DNA from: Paractinoplanes polyasparticus
GTDB taxonomy: Bacteria > Actinomycetota > Actinomycetes > Mycobacteriales > Micromonosporaceae
NCBI RefSeq assembly: GCF_019710575.1
Contig: NZ_JAHWFK010000004.1
Location: 264,961-328,960 of the forward strand
Reading direction: 5' to 3'
DNA: 64,000 nt
Below, one piece after another: positions 16,008 through 24,604 of the stretch (position 1 is its first letter; each line of letters opens with the position of its first letter). The position numbers and the translations under genes were made by a program. A model generated the notes under the pieces. The model did not search any database, had not been told where the DNA came from, and worked only from the letters and a program-made list of their open reading frames with translations.

Positions 16008-18263
16008 TCAGGGGTAGGCCACGACGTTGCGCGGGGTGGTGTTGCCGGCGGGGTTGGGGACGGAGCCGCCGGTGTCGTTGACGACGTTGGCGATGGTGCC
16101 GACGTCGCCGAGGGAGACGGTCAGGACACTGCGGAGCCGGACGCCGGAGCGGTTGGGCACCTCGAAGGCCCGGTCCACGCGGACACTGGGGTTCACGTTG
16201 AAGTAGGCGTACGAGCCACCGCCCCAGAGTTCGTGGTCGGTGACGCTGTCGGCGACCTTGTAGGCGGCGTAGCCGTTGCCGCGGGGCCCGATCCAGGCTG
16301 CCTGGTTGGGTACGTCGTACGGCTTCTCGTTCTGGAAGAAGATCGTCTTGCCGCGGTTGCCGTTCCAGATCACTTCGTACTTCTGGTAGTGCTCGACGAA
16401 CAGGCCGGTGGCGAGAACGTCGTCGCCGTTCACGACGAGGCCGGTGTCACCGGTGTTGACCGTCCAGCCGGTGGGTGCGCCGCCGTGGTCGGCACGCCAG
16501 GCCCAGATGTGGTCGATGATCGTGTCGTCGCTGTGCACGGCGAGGGTGGTGGTGGCCTTGCCCTGAACGCTGCTGCCGATGCGGAAGAAGACGTCCTGCA
16601 GGCTGATCGGATTGGCGGCGTGGTCGGTGTGGACGCCGGCCCGTCCGACGCTCATCAGCGTCGGGCTGTTGGTCGTGCCGGCGTCGAAGGTCAGGCCACT
16701 GACCTTGACGCCGTCGACGTCGGCGACGTTCAGGGCCTCGACCCCGCCCGTCGGGATCAGGGTCGGGAAGCCGATGCCGGTGACCACGGTGTTGGCCCGG
16801 GTGACCCGGATGGTCTCGTTGACCGAGTACGTGCCGGGGGTGAAGAACAGGTTCAGGCCCTGAGCCAGGGCGGAGTTGATCCGGGCCGCGCTGTCGCCGG
16901 GCTTGGCGACGTAGAACTCCCGCATCGGGATCGAGGTGCCGGCGGTGTTCGGCCAGTTGGCGCCGGCGGAATTGCGTCGCAGGGCGGGCACGAACACGCG
17001 GTATAGACCCGCGCTGTCGACGTACAGGTAGGGCTTCTCCCGGGTGACCGGGGTGGTGGCCAGGGTGGTGTGGGGCGGGTTCGGGAACGCGTTGGCCGGT
17101 GCGCCCTGGACGCCCGAGTAGACCATGTTCCAGACGCCGCCGTCCCAGCGCGCGATCCGGCTGTCACGGGTGTACCACTGCTGCTGCGAGCCGGAGGACA
17201 CGACGCCGTCGACCACGGAGTCGGCCAGGTAGCCGCCGCTGGAGTAGCCCTGCCCGTTGTCCTGGTTCGACGGTGCCAGGGTCAGGTTGCCCTTGATGTG
17301 CACCCGGCGCATCGGCGCGGCCTGGGAGACGGCCCACCGGTTGGTCCCGCCCTCGGGCACGATCGACAGGTTCTCCATGCTGCGCCAGAAGTTCTGGGTC
17401 GCGTTGCTCTCGTCGCCGTAGTTCCACCCGGAGTCGACGTTGACCGCGCCGTTGATCGTCACGTCGTCGGGGTTGAGGCCGAGACCGGCCACGGTGGTGT
17501 AGAAGCCGATGTTGGCCCACACCCGCCCGTACGAGCCGGGCTTGAAGAGGAAGACGTGGCGCTGGCTTCCGAACTGCGCGGTCGGGCTGCGCAGCTGCGC
17601 GTTGAACGCCGAGTCCACCGCCGACTGGATGGTCGCCGCCGGCGTGGACGGCTCGAAGATCCGCACGTTCGGGCCCAGGTCCGGGGTGTCGGACGTCGGC
17701 AGAGCCGGTCCGGTCGGGGTCGGCGTGGGAGTCGTGGGCCCGGAGCCGTTGGCGAAGACCTGGAACTCCCAGAGCGAGTAGCCGTACGGGGTGGCCCGCG
17801 TGGTGCCGTTCATCCGCACGTACCGGCCGCTGCCGGTGGCGTTCAGGGTCTGCACGCCGGCCTGGCCCGCCGTGACCGGCGTGATGTTGGTCCAGGAGGT
17901 GCCGTTGGCCGAGGTCTGGATGGTGAACGCCGAGGCGTACGCGGCCTCCCAGTTCAGCACGACCTGGCTGATCGTCTGGGTGCTGCCGAGGTCGACCTGC
18001 AGCCACTGCGGATCGGCGAAGGTGCTGGACCAGCGGGTCCCGGCGTTACCGTCGACCGCAGCGGCCGCGCTGAAGGCAGCGCTCTCGACGGACGACGCGG
18101 TGGCCGGCTTGCCCTGAGACACCGGGAGTTCCGCGGCGCTGGCATTGGTGGCGACCGAGGCGACGGTGATGCCGAGAGCTGTGGCGAGGACCGCGCTCAG
18201 CGCGACCAGTCCGTGGCGTCGGCGTGTCTGCGGCGGTGGGGATGTCAGTGTCGGGGATGTCAT
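16008..18263 (-). CDS. Secreted F5/8-type CBM plus right-handed beta-helix protein
   Basis: Exported protein of 751 residues. The signal peptide (RRRHGLVALSAVLATALGIT) ends near ASAAELP. An F5/8/CBM32-type sugar-binding domain (about 45-180, AVDGNAGTRWSSTFADPQW and TPYGYSLWEFQVF) and a Thr/Pro linker follow. A long beta-helix region (about 205-750) resembles GH55-type exo-beta-1,3-glucanases or pectate-lyase-like folds. I could not assign catalytic residues, so the enzymatic role is open. ATG 18263 has AAAGGCAGG upstream. Two LacI-type operators upstream suggest induction by a sugar. The F5/8 domain is close to that of the GH81 enzyme at 61 kb. Confidence 0.85.
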   Translation of the reverse strand: MTSPTLTSPPPQTRRRHGLVALSAVLATALGITVASVATNASAAELPVSQGKPATASSVESAAFSAAAAVDGNAGTRWSSTFADPQWLQVDLGSTQTISQVVLNWEAAYASAFTIQTSANGTSWTNITPVTAGQAGVQTLNATGSGRYVRMNGTTRATPYGYSLWEFQVFANGSGPTTPTPTPTGPALPTSDTPDLGPNVRIFEPSTPAATIQSAVDSAFNAQLRSPTAQFGSQRHVFLFKPGSYGRVWANIGFYTTVAGLGLNPDDVTINGAVNVDSGWNYGDESNATQNFWRSMENLSIVPEGGTNRWAVSQAAPMRRVHIKGNLTLAPSNQDNGQGYSSGGYLADSVVDGVVSSGSQQQWYTRDSRIARWDGGVWNMVYSGVQGAPANAFPNPPHTTLATTPVTREKPYLYVDSAGLYRVFVPALRRNSAGANWPNTAGTSIPMREFYVAKPGDSAARINSALAQGLNLFFTPGTYSVNETIRVTRANTVVTGIGFPTLIPTGGVEALNVADVDGVKVSGLTFDAGTTNSPTLMSVGRAGVHTDHAANPISLQDVFFRIGSSVQGKATTTLAVHSDDTIIDHIWAWRADHGGAPTGWTVNTGDTGLVVNGDDVLATGLFVEHYQKYEVIWNGNRGKTIFFQNEKPYDVPNQAAWIGPRGNGYAAYKVADSVTDHELWGGGSYAYFNVNPSVRVDRAFEVPNRSGVRLRSVLTVSLGDVGTIANVVNDTGGSVPNPAGNTTPRNVVAYP

Positions 18264-18342
18264 GTGCCTGCCTTTGTCGGGCGGTTGCCGCGCGTCCGTT
18301 GGGGACGGACGCACGGCGAAACGGGGATGACCGTGCGGCGCT

Positions 18343-18358
18343 GAGGAAGCGCTTTCTC
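18343..18358. promoter_or_regulatory. LacI-family-type operator at the transcription start
   Basis: Near-perfect palindrome GAGGAAGCGCTTTCTC (one mismatch between halves) with the central GCGC typical of LacI-family operators. It lies directly downstream of the -10 box of the minus-strand promoter, so a bound repressor would cover the start site of the beta-helix gene. Confidence 0.75.
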
Positions 18359-18362
18359 GGCG

Positions 18363-18391
18363 ATTGTTACTTCGCCGTAACGACGAGTCAA
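18363..18391 (-). promoter_or_regulatory. Promoter of the F5/8 beta-helix gene
   Basis: Minus-strand TTGACT (18386-18391), 17-base spacer, AACAAT (18363-18368). The operator at 18343-18358 follows immediately. The 5' leader would be about 90 bases. Confidence 0.6.
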
Positions 18392-18473
18392 GAACTCGGC
18401 AACAACTGGCCGGCAACCGTGCCCTTCTATGCCGTTGCCCGTCACAACCGCGTGCTCCGCTGAAGGAAAATAA

Positions 18474-18489
18474 GAGGAAGCGCTTCCCA
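18474..18489. promoter_or_regulatory. Second, upstream LacI-type operator
   Basis: GAGGAAGCGCTTCCCA is a second copy of the operator motif (six of eight positions symmetric), centred 131 bases from the first. Paired sites allow DNA looping by a tetrameric repressor. The remaining sequence between 18264 and 18596 holds no gene. Confidence 0.65.
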
Positions 18490-18596
18490 GAAAAGTGTTA
18501 TCCGGCGCATTAAGTCTGGTTTGCAGTGACCCGGGCGAACCTGACAGCGGTCGATGACCGAAGGTCCGCCCCCGCTGTCCGTGGTGAGATGGACCG

Positions 18597-19004
18597 GTGT
18601 CCGACTATCCCGAACTGATGCACACCGCGCTCGACGCCACCGACGTCCGCGGGCTGGCCGAGTTCTACCGCGAGCTGCTGGGCGCCGAGTACCGGCCGGG
18701 CGACGAGACTCCCGAGGACGGCGAGGACTGGCTCGTGCTGGTCGACGAGCACGGCCGCCGGGTGCTCGCGTTCCAGCGCGTGCCGGTGCTCGACCGGCCG
18801 ACCTGGCCCAGCCACGACGTCCCCAAGCAGATGCACCTCGACTTCCGCGTGCCGACGGCCGGCGAACTGGAACGGCACCGCCGGCGGGCGGAAGAGCTGG
18901 GCGCGACCCTCCTGTACGACCGCACCGACGACAAGGAGGAGCCGCTGTACGTCCTGGCCGACCCGGCGGGCCACCCCTTCTGTCTCCTCGTGGGGGCTGA
19001 ATGA
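18597..19004 (+). CDS. VOC-superfamily (glyoxalase-like) protein
   Basis: A 135-residue protein with two beta-alpha-beta modules of the vicinal oxygen chelate fold: LDATDVRGLAEFYRELLGAEY, then KQMHLDFRVP, ending LADPAGHPFCLLVG. It could be a dioxygenase, glyoxalase or resistance protein; the substrate cannot be read from sequence. GTG 18597 has no clear ribosome-binding site, while GAGATGG lies about nine bases upstream, so it may be leaderless. The stop overlaps the start of the chemoreceptor remnant (ATGA). Confidence 0.85.
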   Translation: MSDYPELMHTALDATDVRGLAEFYRELLGAEYRPGDETPEDGEDWLVLVDEHGRRVLAFQRVPVLDRPTWPSHDVPKQMHLDFRVPTAGELERHRRRAEELGATLLYDRTDDKEEPLYVLADPAGHPFCLLVGAE

Positions 19005-19652
19005 CGCCGGTTTCGCGCCGGTGGCGGCTGGTTCGGTAACCTGCCGGTCGGCGCCAAGATCACCATGGCGTTGTCGGTCACGGTGATCGCGGGTCTGATC
19101 GTGGCCGGCATCGGGCTCCGCGGCATGAGCCAGGCGGATCACAACGCCGAGGCCATCTACGAGGAGAACCCGAAACCGACGGCGGTCCTGGCCAGCGCGC
19201 AGGGTTCGTTCGACGACGAGCTGTTCAACCTCGCCATCATGAACGTCACCGGCACCGCCGCCGGCACCGAGCAGGCGCGACAGGAAGCGCTCGCGGCCGC
19301 CGACCTGATCGCCACGGGTTTGAAAGGCTACGTGGACCTGGGCCTCGCCCCGGAACAGGAGGAGCCCGTCGCCCGGCTCCAGGACGGGCTGGCCGCCTTC
19401 GCGAAGGTCCGCGACGGACAGCTCATTCCCGCCGCGGCCGCGGGCAACACCGCCGCCTTCGCGAGGGCCTACACGAACAACGCCGTCCCGCTGGTCGACC
19501 AGGTCAACGACGCCCTCGACGCGCTGTCGGCGTTCGAACAGGCCAGCGCCGCCCGAGCCGCCCACGACACTCACGCCGGCTACGTTTCGAGCCGGCTGCT
19601 CATGCTGAGCGCCGTGGCCGTCGGGACGGGGCTCGCCGCGCTGCTCGGCTAA
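19001..19652 (+). pseudogene. Methyl-accepting chemotaxis protein remnant
   Basis: The ATG at 19001 overlaps the preceding stop and encodes MTPVSRRWRLVR, then meets TAA at 19037. The adjacent frame continues the expected chemoreceptor N-terminus (FGNLPVGAKITMALSVTVIAGL), so one or two bases have been lost or gained near 19031. The following ~190 residues form one membrane segment and a four-helix sensor domain. It ends after the second membrane segment (GTGLAALLG) without HAMP or signalling domain. It is thus damaged at both ends. Translation from ATG 19065 could yield a membrane-bound sensor fragment. Confidence 0.75.
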
Positions 19653-19773
19653 ATCACTGCAAACCATGGTGAACCGGTTCCGGGTCTGACACCGGCGCGC
19701 CTCGTGGTCGGCCTGTTGGTGGGCGATCCGGGCTCGGTCGTCGTCCACAGTGAAACCGGCATACGGTGGCTGC

Positions 19774-20562
19774 GTGACCGAGGATCTGTTCGACGCGGCG
19801 TCGATGTACGACGAGGACTATCTGCACTTCTTCGCGGCAGCGGACGGTGGCGGGGCGCCGTCGCACGGGCCGGTCGTGGGTACGGCGTACCCGGGCGCGG
19901 CGGTGGCGGCCGACCTCGTGTGGCGGCTGCTCGAACTGCAGCCGGGCATGGCGGTGCTCGACCTGTGCTGCGGGCACGGGGCGCTGGCCAACGAGCTGGC
20001 AGCGCGCGGGTGCCGGGTCACGGGGCTGGACTCCTCGGCGGTCTTCCTGGAGCGGGCCCGTGCCGACGCGACCGCGGGAAGCGTCGAGGTCGACTACGTC
20101 GCCGGGGACATGCGGGCGCTCCCGCGGTGGGACGGACGCTTCGACCGGGTCGTCAACTGGACCACCGCGTACGGCTACTTCGACGACGACGGCAACCGGG
20201 GCGTGCTGGACGAGATCGTGCGCGTGCTGCGGGCCGGCGGGCGGATGGCCATGGACCTCGACAACCAGACGAAGTTCCTGGCCTCGTACACGCCGTCGCG
20301 GGTCACGGCCCGGCGCGCCGACGGGGACATGCTCGTCGACCGGCACCGCCTCGACCCGCTGACCGGGCGCTTCGAGGTGGAACGGACCGTGGTGCGCGAC
20401 GGGCGGACCCGCACGCTGCGCTTTCTCAAGCGGCTGTTCGGCTTTCCCGAGCTGCGGGACTGGTGCACGGCCGCGGGCTTCACCGCTGTCACCGCGTACG
20501 GGGAAGATGGCGAGCCGCTGCGAGCCGACCACAACCGCATGGTCGTGATCGCGGAAAGTTAG
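19774..20562 (+). CDS. SAM-dependent methyltransferase
   Basis: Class I methyltransferase of 262 residues. Motif I is VLDLCCGHGALANELA (acidic-G-x-G region), followed by VTGLDSS and VDYVAGDMRALPRWDGRFDRV. The target is unknown. GTG 19774 is preferred over an in-frame ATG at 19750. TACGGT ends six bases before the GTG, consistent with a leaderless transcript, and VTEDLFDAASMYDEDYLHFF is a natural N-terminus. Flanked by the chemoreceptor remnant and an ALF-repeat protein with no obvious functional link. Confidence 0.85.
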   Translation: MTEDLFDAASMYDEDYLHFFAAADGGGAPSHGPVVGTAYPGAAVAADLVWRLLELQPGMAVLDLCCGHGALANELAARGCRVTGLDSSAVFLERARADATAGSVEVDYVAGDMRALPRWDGRFDRVVNWTTAYGYFDDDGNRGVLDEIVRVLRAGGRMAMDLDNQTKFLASYTPSRVTARRADGDMLVDRHRLDPLTGRFEVERTVVRDGRTRTLRFLKRLFGFPELRDWCTAAGFTAVTAYGEDGEPLRADHNRMVVIAES

Positions 20563-20639
20563 AAACCTCTCGTGATTCAATGGCGGGCCGCCCATCGACA
20601 GCGGTGAGCGGCGTGACAAGAATCCACGGGGAGACGATT

Positions 20640-21653
20640 GTGAAGCGTAGACGAGTCCTACTGGCCGCCGCCGGAGTCTTGGCGGGCGCGCTGGCCGTGC
20701 CGTCCCGGGCCCTGGCCGCCCCGCGCCCACCGACGATGGTGGCCGACCCGGCCGCGGCCGACCGTGATTTTGTCCGGTGGCTGTCGGTCCACGACCCGCG
20801 GGCGGCTGTCCGGGCTGCGGCCGAGGCAGCGGTGACCGGCGGCGCCGCGGCGTTCGTGGCCACGGGGTACGCGTCCGCGCTGAGTCAGGCGGCACAGGCC
20901 CGGGCGAACGACCTCGACTTCGCGAACCGGATGGCGGCCGAGCATCCGGCACAGTCGAACCCGTGGGTGAACGCGGCGGCCAGGCGCGCGGCGAACGGCA
21001 CCGACGCCGAGCTGGCGGCCTTCCGCGCCACCGGCTACGCGGCGGCGCTGACCGACGACGACGCCCACGTCCCCTACGACGACGGCGCGGCGCTCGTCAG
21101 TCCCGAGGATTTCGACCTCGTGCGAAGCATCCGCTACCTCGACACGGGCCCGACGGTGCTCGAGCGATCGGCCGAGGTGCGAACCGACGCCGACGCCGCC
21201 GAGTTCCTGCGCCACGGCTGGCTCAGCGCGGCCCGGATCGACGTGGACACCTTCCGCGCGCGGTACGTCGCCGACGAATGGGACCGGTGGCGCGAGGCGA
21301 GGTACCGGGTCTCCCAGGCCGTGAGCCTCGACCGGGCGGCCCGGGAAGGCGCCGCGGACCCCTATGCCGCGGTGCGGGCGTGGGACGACGTGTTCGTGCG
21401 GTTCGCCCGCCAGCCGTCCGGCTGGGCCGAGCGCGAGCGGTTCGTCCGGCCCCGGGCCGACGACTGGCTCCGCATCTCGTACACGGCCGCCGATCGGGAG
21501 AGCCCGCTGTGGGCTCCGCTCACGGTCGAGGCCCCGGCGATCCGGTCCCAGTGGCTCAATGAGCTCACGGGCGCCACCCAGCAGGGGGCCTGGTGGAGCG
21601 AACTGATCCAGTACGCGCAGGCCCTCCGGGACGAGTGGCTTCACAACTCCTGA
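20640..21653 (+). CDS. Secreted ALF-repeat protein
   Basis: Exported protein of 337 residues. The N-terminus KRRRVLLAAAGVLAGALAVP resembles a Tat-type signal, ending near ALA-APRP. The mature part carries two or more short helical units of the actinobacterial ALF-repeat type (DPRAAVRAAAEAAVTGGAAAFVATG; NAAARRAANGTDAELAAFRATG). The C-terminal ~120 residues are rich in Trp and charged residues. No enzymatic motif is visible; function is unknown. GTG 20640 has GGGGAG eight bases upstream. A hairpin terminator follows. Confidence 0.8.
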   Translation: MKRRRVLLAAAGVLAGALAVPSRALAAPRPPTMVADPAAADRDFVRWLSVHDPRAAVRAAAEAAVTGGAAAFVATGYASALSQAAQARANDLDFANRMAAEHPAQSNPWVNAAARRAANGTDAELAAFRATGYAAALTDDDAHVPYDDGAALVSPEDFDLVRSIRYLDTGPTVLERSAEVRTDADAAEFLRHGWLSAARIDVDTFRARYVADEWDRWREARYRVSQAVSLDRAAREGAADPYAAVRAWDDVFVRFARQPSGWAERERFVRPRADDWLRISYTAADRESPLWAPLTVEAPAIRSQWLNELTGATQQGAWWSELIQYAQALRDEWLHNS

Positions 21654-21663
21654 TTCACCATCG

Positions 21664-21693
21664 GCCGGTTCCCGGCATCGCCCGGGAACCGGC
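21664..21693 (+). terminator. Hairpin terminator
   Basis: A 12-bp perfect stem (GCCGGTTCCCGG and its complement) around a 6-base loop, eleven bases after the ALF-repeat gene. Confidence 0.85.
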
Positions 21694-22078
21694 ACGATCC
21701 ACCACGCCATACCGCCGCCGCCTTCCCGCCGTCCTCGGCAGGCCGTGCTCACTCCCCTCTCGCCCGTGATCACACCCGCCGGCACGCTGCGTCACCCAGC
21801 GGCCGGAACCCAGCTCGCACGCCATCATTACAAAGAGTGACATCAGCCTCCTCCCGCCGAGCCTGAGCGGTTCGCGGCAAAGGCCCGATTCGTGCCTCGT
21901 TTCGACCGGCCACGTCCAGTGTGAGATGTCTGGGTTCAGCCCTTTAGCCAGACTGCGTCGTCGCCCCGGTCAACAGCCTTGTTTCACACTCCGTAGCTTT
22001 CTATTGTCCTGATGTGCCCGAAAAACACGGGTATTCAGAACGGGCAGCATCACCAAAGGTGATCAAGCGGAGGTTCCG
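21694..22078 (+). promoter_or_regulatory. Promoter and leader of the polysaccharide operon
   Basis: No gene is visible in this 385-base stretch. TTGTTT (21979-21984), 17 bases, TATTGT (22002-22007) is a good promoter, giving a leader of about 65 bases. The leader contains a small hairpin ATCACC-AAA-GGTGAT (22049-22063) directly before AGCGGAGG, the ribosome-binding site of the synthase gene. The hairpin could modulate translation. I see no known riboswitch consensus. The sequence from 21694 to 21960 shows nothing recognisable. Confidence 0.6.
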
Positions 22079-23425
22079 ATGTTCGGAGAACACGGCGGGT
22101 TGATCCTCGTCGCGGGCTACGCGCTCATGCTCTCCTGGCCGATCTCGACGGTTGCGCTGGTGACCCTCGCGGTTCGCTACGTCGCGTCACGCCGGCAGGA
22201 TCTCGTCCGCCGGTCGCTCGTGAACGGCGACGGCACGCCGGAACACTTCTGGATCATCGTGCCGGCGCTGAACGAGGAAGTGGTGGTCGGCAACACCGTA
22301 CGGGCGGCGCTGGCGCTCACCGGGCCGGGCAACACGCTGGCCCGGGTGCTGGTCGTCGACGACGGCTCGGACGACCGCACCCCGGACGTGCTGGCCGCGA
22401 TCGACCACCCGCGCCTGCACGTGATGCGCCGCGAGCTGCCCGAGGCCCGCAAGGGCAAGGGCGAGGCGCTCAATGCCGCCTACCGCTACATCGCCGAGCA
22501 GACCGCGCAGGCCGGCGTCAACCCGGAGAAGGTCGTCCTGGGCATCATCGACGGCGACGGCCAGGGCAGCTCCAACATCCTGCTCGAGGTGTCCCGGATG
22601 CTGCGCGACCGGGCCATCGGCGCGGTGCAGGTGCAGGTGCGCATCCGCAACCGCAACAAGCTGCTCGGCGCGGTGCAGGACCTGGAGTTCGCCACCATCG
22701 TCAACGCCTGCCAGAGTCTGCGCGACCGGCTCGACACGGTCGGCCTCGGCGGCAACGGACAGTTCACCCGGCTCTCGGCGCTGCTGGCGCTCGGCGAGGC
22801 GCCGTGGTCGGCCTGCCTGGTCGAGGACCTCGAACTGGGCCTGCGCATGCACCTGTCCGGCGTCGGCATCCGCTACACGTCGCGGGCCGCGGTCACCCAG
22901 CAGGCGGTGGTCGACGTCCGCCGGCTCACCCGCCAGCGCACCCGCTGGGCCCAGGGCAACCTGCAGTGCGCCCGCTACCTGCGGCAGCTCGTCACCTCGA
23001 AGCGGATCGGGCTGACGTCGCTGGGCGAGGTGCTGCACTACCTGTTCTCGCCGTGGATCAACGCCCTGGTCACGGTCTTCCTGGCCGGCATGGTCGCCAC
23101 GGCCACGGCCGGACTGGTCATCGGCCACCCGATCTCGTTCATCGCGAGCTGGACGGAGCTGACCGCGAGCGCCGGCGTCTGGCTCGGCATCACCTGGTTC
23201 CCCGGCCTGGTCTGGGCGCTGGTGCACCGCTACCGGCTCCACGACGAGACCCTCCCGCGGCTGCTCCTCGCCGCCCTGGCCTACCCCGCGTTCCTGCTCC
23301 TCGGCCTCGTGGCCACCTACCGGGCCATCGCCCGCCAGGCCACGGGCCGCCAGTCCTGGGCCAAGACCGAACGGCTGGCCGAAGAACCGCTCCCCACCAC
23401 CACCGCTCTCGCGCTCGCGGCCTGA
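22079..23425 (+). CDS. Processive membrane glycosyltransferase (GT2)
   Basis: Polysaccharide synthase of 448 residues. One N-terminal membrane segment is followed by the GT-A domain with VVDDGSDDRTPD, the metal-binding GIIDGDGQG, the catalytic VEDLELG and the processivity motif QRTRWAQG (Q-x-x-R-W). Three or four membrane helices close the protein. This matches cellulose/chitin/PNAG-type synthases, which polymerise and export sugar chains. AGCGGAGG precedes ATG 22079. It leads an operon with a UDP-GlcNAc 2-epimerase and a DUF2334 deacetylase, so an amino-sugar polymer is the likely product. Confidence 0.92.
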   Translation: MFGEHGGLILVAGYALMLSWPISTVALVTLAVRYVASRRQDLVRRSLVNGDGTPEHFWIIVPALNEEVVVGNTVRAALALTGPGNTLARVLVVDDGSDDRTPDVLAAIDHPRLHVMRRELPEARKGKGEALNAAYRYIAEQTAQAGVNPEKVVLGIIDGDGQGSSNILLEVSRMLRDRAIGAVQVQVRIRNRNKLLGAVQDLEFATIVNACQSLRDRLDTVGLGGNGQFTRLSALLALGEAPWSACLVEDLELGLRMHLSGVGIRYTSRAAVTQQAVVDVRRLTRQRTRWAQGNLQCARYLRQLVTSKRIGLTSLGEVLHYLFSPWINALVTVFLAGMVATATAGLVIGHPISFIASWTELTASAGVWLGITWFPGLVWALVHRYRLHDETLPRLLLAALAYPAFLLLGLVATYRAIARQATGRQSWAKTERLAEEPLPTTTALALAA

Positions 23426-23443
23426 GACCCCCAGGAGATAGAG

Positions 23444-24604
23444 ATGTCGCTCCCCGAAGTGCACCTGATCGGCGGCACCCGCCCCGAAGCTGTCAAGCTG
23501 GCCCCGGTCGCTGTCGCCATGCGCGAGCAGGGCCTGGTCGAGCCGGTGCTGCTGGCCAGCGGTCAGCACCCGGCGATGGTCACCCAGGCGCTGGCCGCGT
23601 TCGACCTGACCGCGGACGTCAGTCTGGCTGTCGAACGCACCACCGGCAGCCAGGCCGAGCTGATGACCGAGATGGTCCGGCAGCTGGACGCGCTGTGGGA
23701 CGTCCGCCCGCCGGCCGCCGTCATCGTGCAGGGCGACACCACGACGAGCCTGGCCGGCGCGCTGGCCGCCTTCTGGCGGCGGATTCCGGTCGTACACCTG
23801 GAAGCTGGTCTTCGCTCGGGCGACCTCGACTCGCCGTTCCCGGAGGAGGCGAACCGCAAGCTGGTGGCCCAGGTCGCCTCGCTGCACCTGGCGCCGACCC
23901 CCCTCGCCGCGATGAACCTGCTCGACGAGAACGTGCCGGCCGCGGACGTCATGGTCACCGGCAACACCGTCGTCGACGCCACCCTGGCCGTGGCGGGACG
24001 CAAGCTGCCGTACTCGGACGCCAGGATCGCCGCCGCACGGGCGAACTCGAAGAACCGTCTCGTGCTGGTCACCGCGCACCGCCGCGAGTCCTGGGGGCAC
24101 CCGCTCGACCGCATCCTGACCGCGGTGCGCACGCTCGTCGCGAAGTACCCCGACATCGACGTGATCTTCCCGAGCCACCCCAATCCGGCCGTACGGGCCC
24201 AGGTCGAGGCCGGTCTGGCCGGGCTCACCCGGGTCACCGTGACCGACCCCGTCCCGTACGCGGACCTGTCCCGCCTGCTCTCCGAGGCCTACCTCGTGCT
24301 CACCGACTCGGGCGGCATCCAGGAGGAGGCGCCGTCGTTCGGCGTTCCCGCGCTGGTGCTGCGCGACGTCACCGAGCGGGTCGAGTCGATCGACGCCGGC
24401 TGCGCCAAGCTGGTCGGCTCGGACACCCGGCTCATCGTCGACGAGGCGTCCGCCCTGCTCGACGACCGGGCCCGCCGCGACGCGATGACCGTCAACGGCA
24501 ACCCGTACGGCGACGGCCTCGCCGCCCACCGGACGGCCCAGGCCACCGCCGCCCTCCTCGGTCTCACCGCCTCTCCCGAAGCCATGGTTGGAGTGTCCCG
24601 CTGA
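23444..24604 (+). CDS. wecB: UDP-N-acetylglucosamine 2-epimerase
   Basis: Cytosolic enzyme of 386 residues interconverting UDP-GlcNAc and UDP-ManNAc. Family motifs: LIGGTRPEAVKLAP at the start, VQGDTTTSLAGALAAF, VHLEAGLRSGDLDSPFPEE, TAHRRESWG, and the C-terminal DSGGIQEEAPSFGVPALVLR and TERVE. Length is normal. AGGAGATAG precedes ATG 23444, 18 bases after the synthase gene. It probably supplies ManNAc donor to the adjacent GT2. The stop shares one base with the next start (TGATG). Confidence 0.95.
   Translation: MSLPEVHLIGGTRPEAVKLAPVAVAMREQGLVEPVLLASGQHPAMVTQALAAFDLTADVSLAVERTTGSQAELMTEMVRQLDALWDVRPPAAVIVQGDTTTSLAGALAAFWRRIPVVHLEAGLRSGDLDSPFPEEANRKLVAQVASLHLAPTPLAAMNLLDENVPAADVMVTGNTVVDATLAVAGRKLPYSDARIAAARANSKNRLVLVTAHRRESWGHPLDRILTAVRTLVAKYPDIDVIFPSHPNPAVRAQVEAGLAGLTRVTVTDPVPYADLSRLLSEAYLVLTDSGGIQEEAPSFGVPALVLRDVTERVESIDAGCAKLVGSDTRLIVDEASALLDDRARRDAMTVNGNPYGDGLAAHRTAQATAALLGLTASPEAMVGVSR

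Noticed and set aside
22014..22078. Cyclic-dinucleotide or other riboswitch in the synthase leader
   Set aside because: Only a 6-bp hairpin is present; no recognisable aptamer core.
22187..24529. A 780-codon minus-strand frame opposite the GT2 synthase and epimerase genes
   Set aside because: Low-complexity shadow composition and complete motifs on the plus strand.
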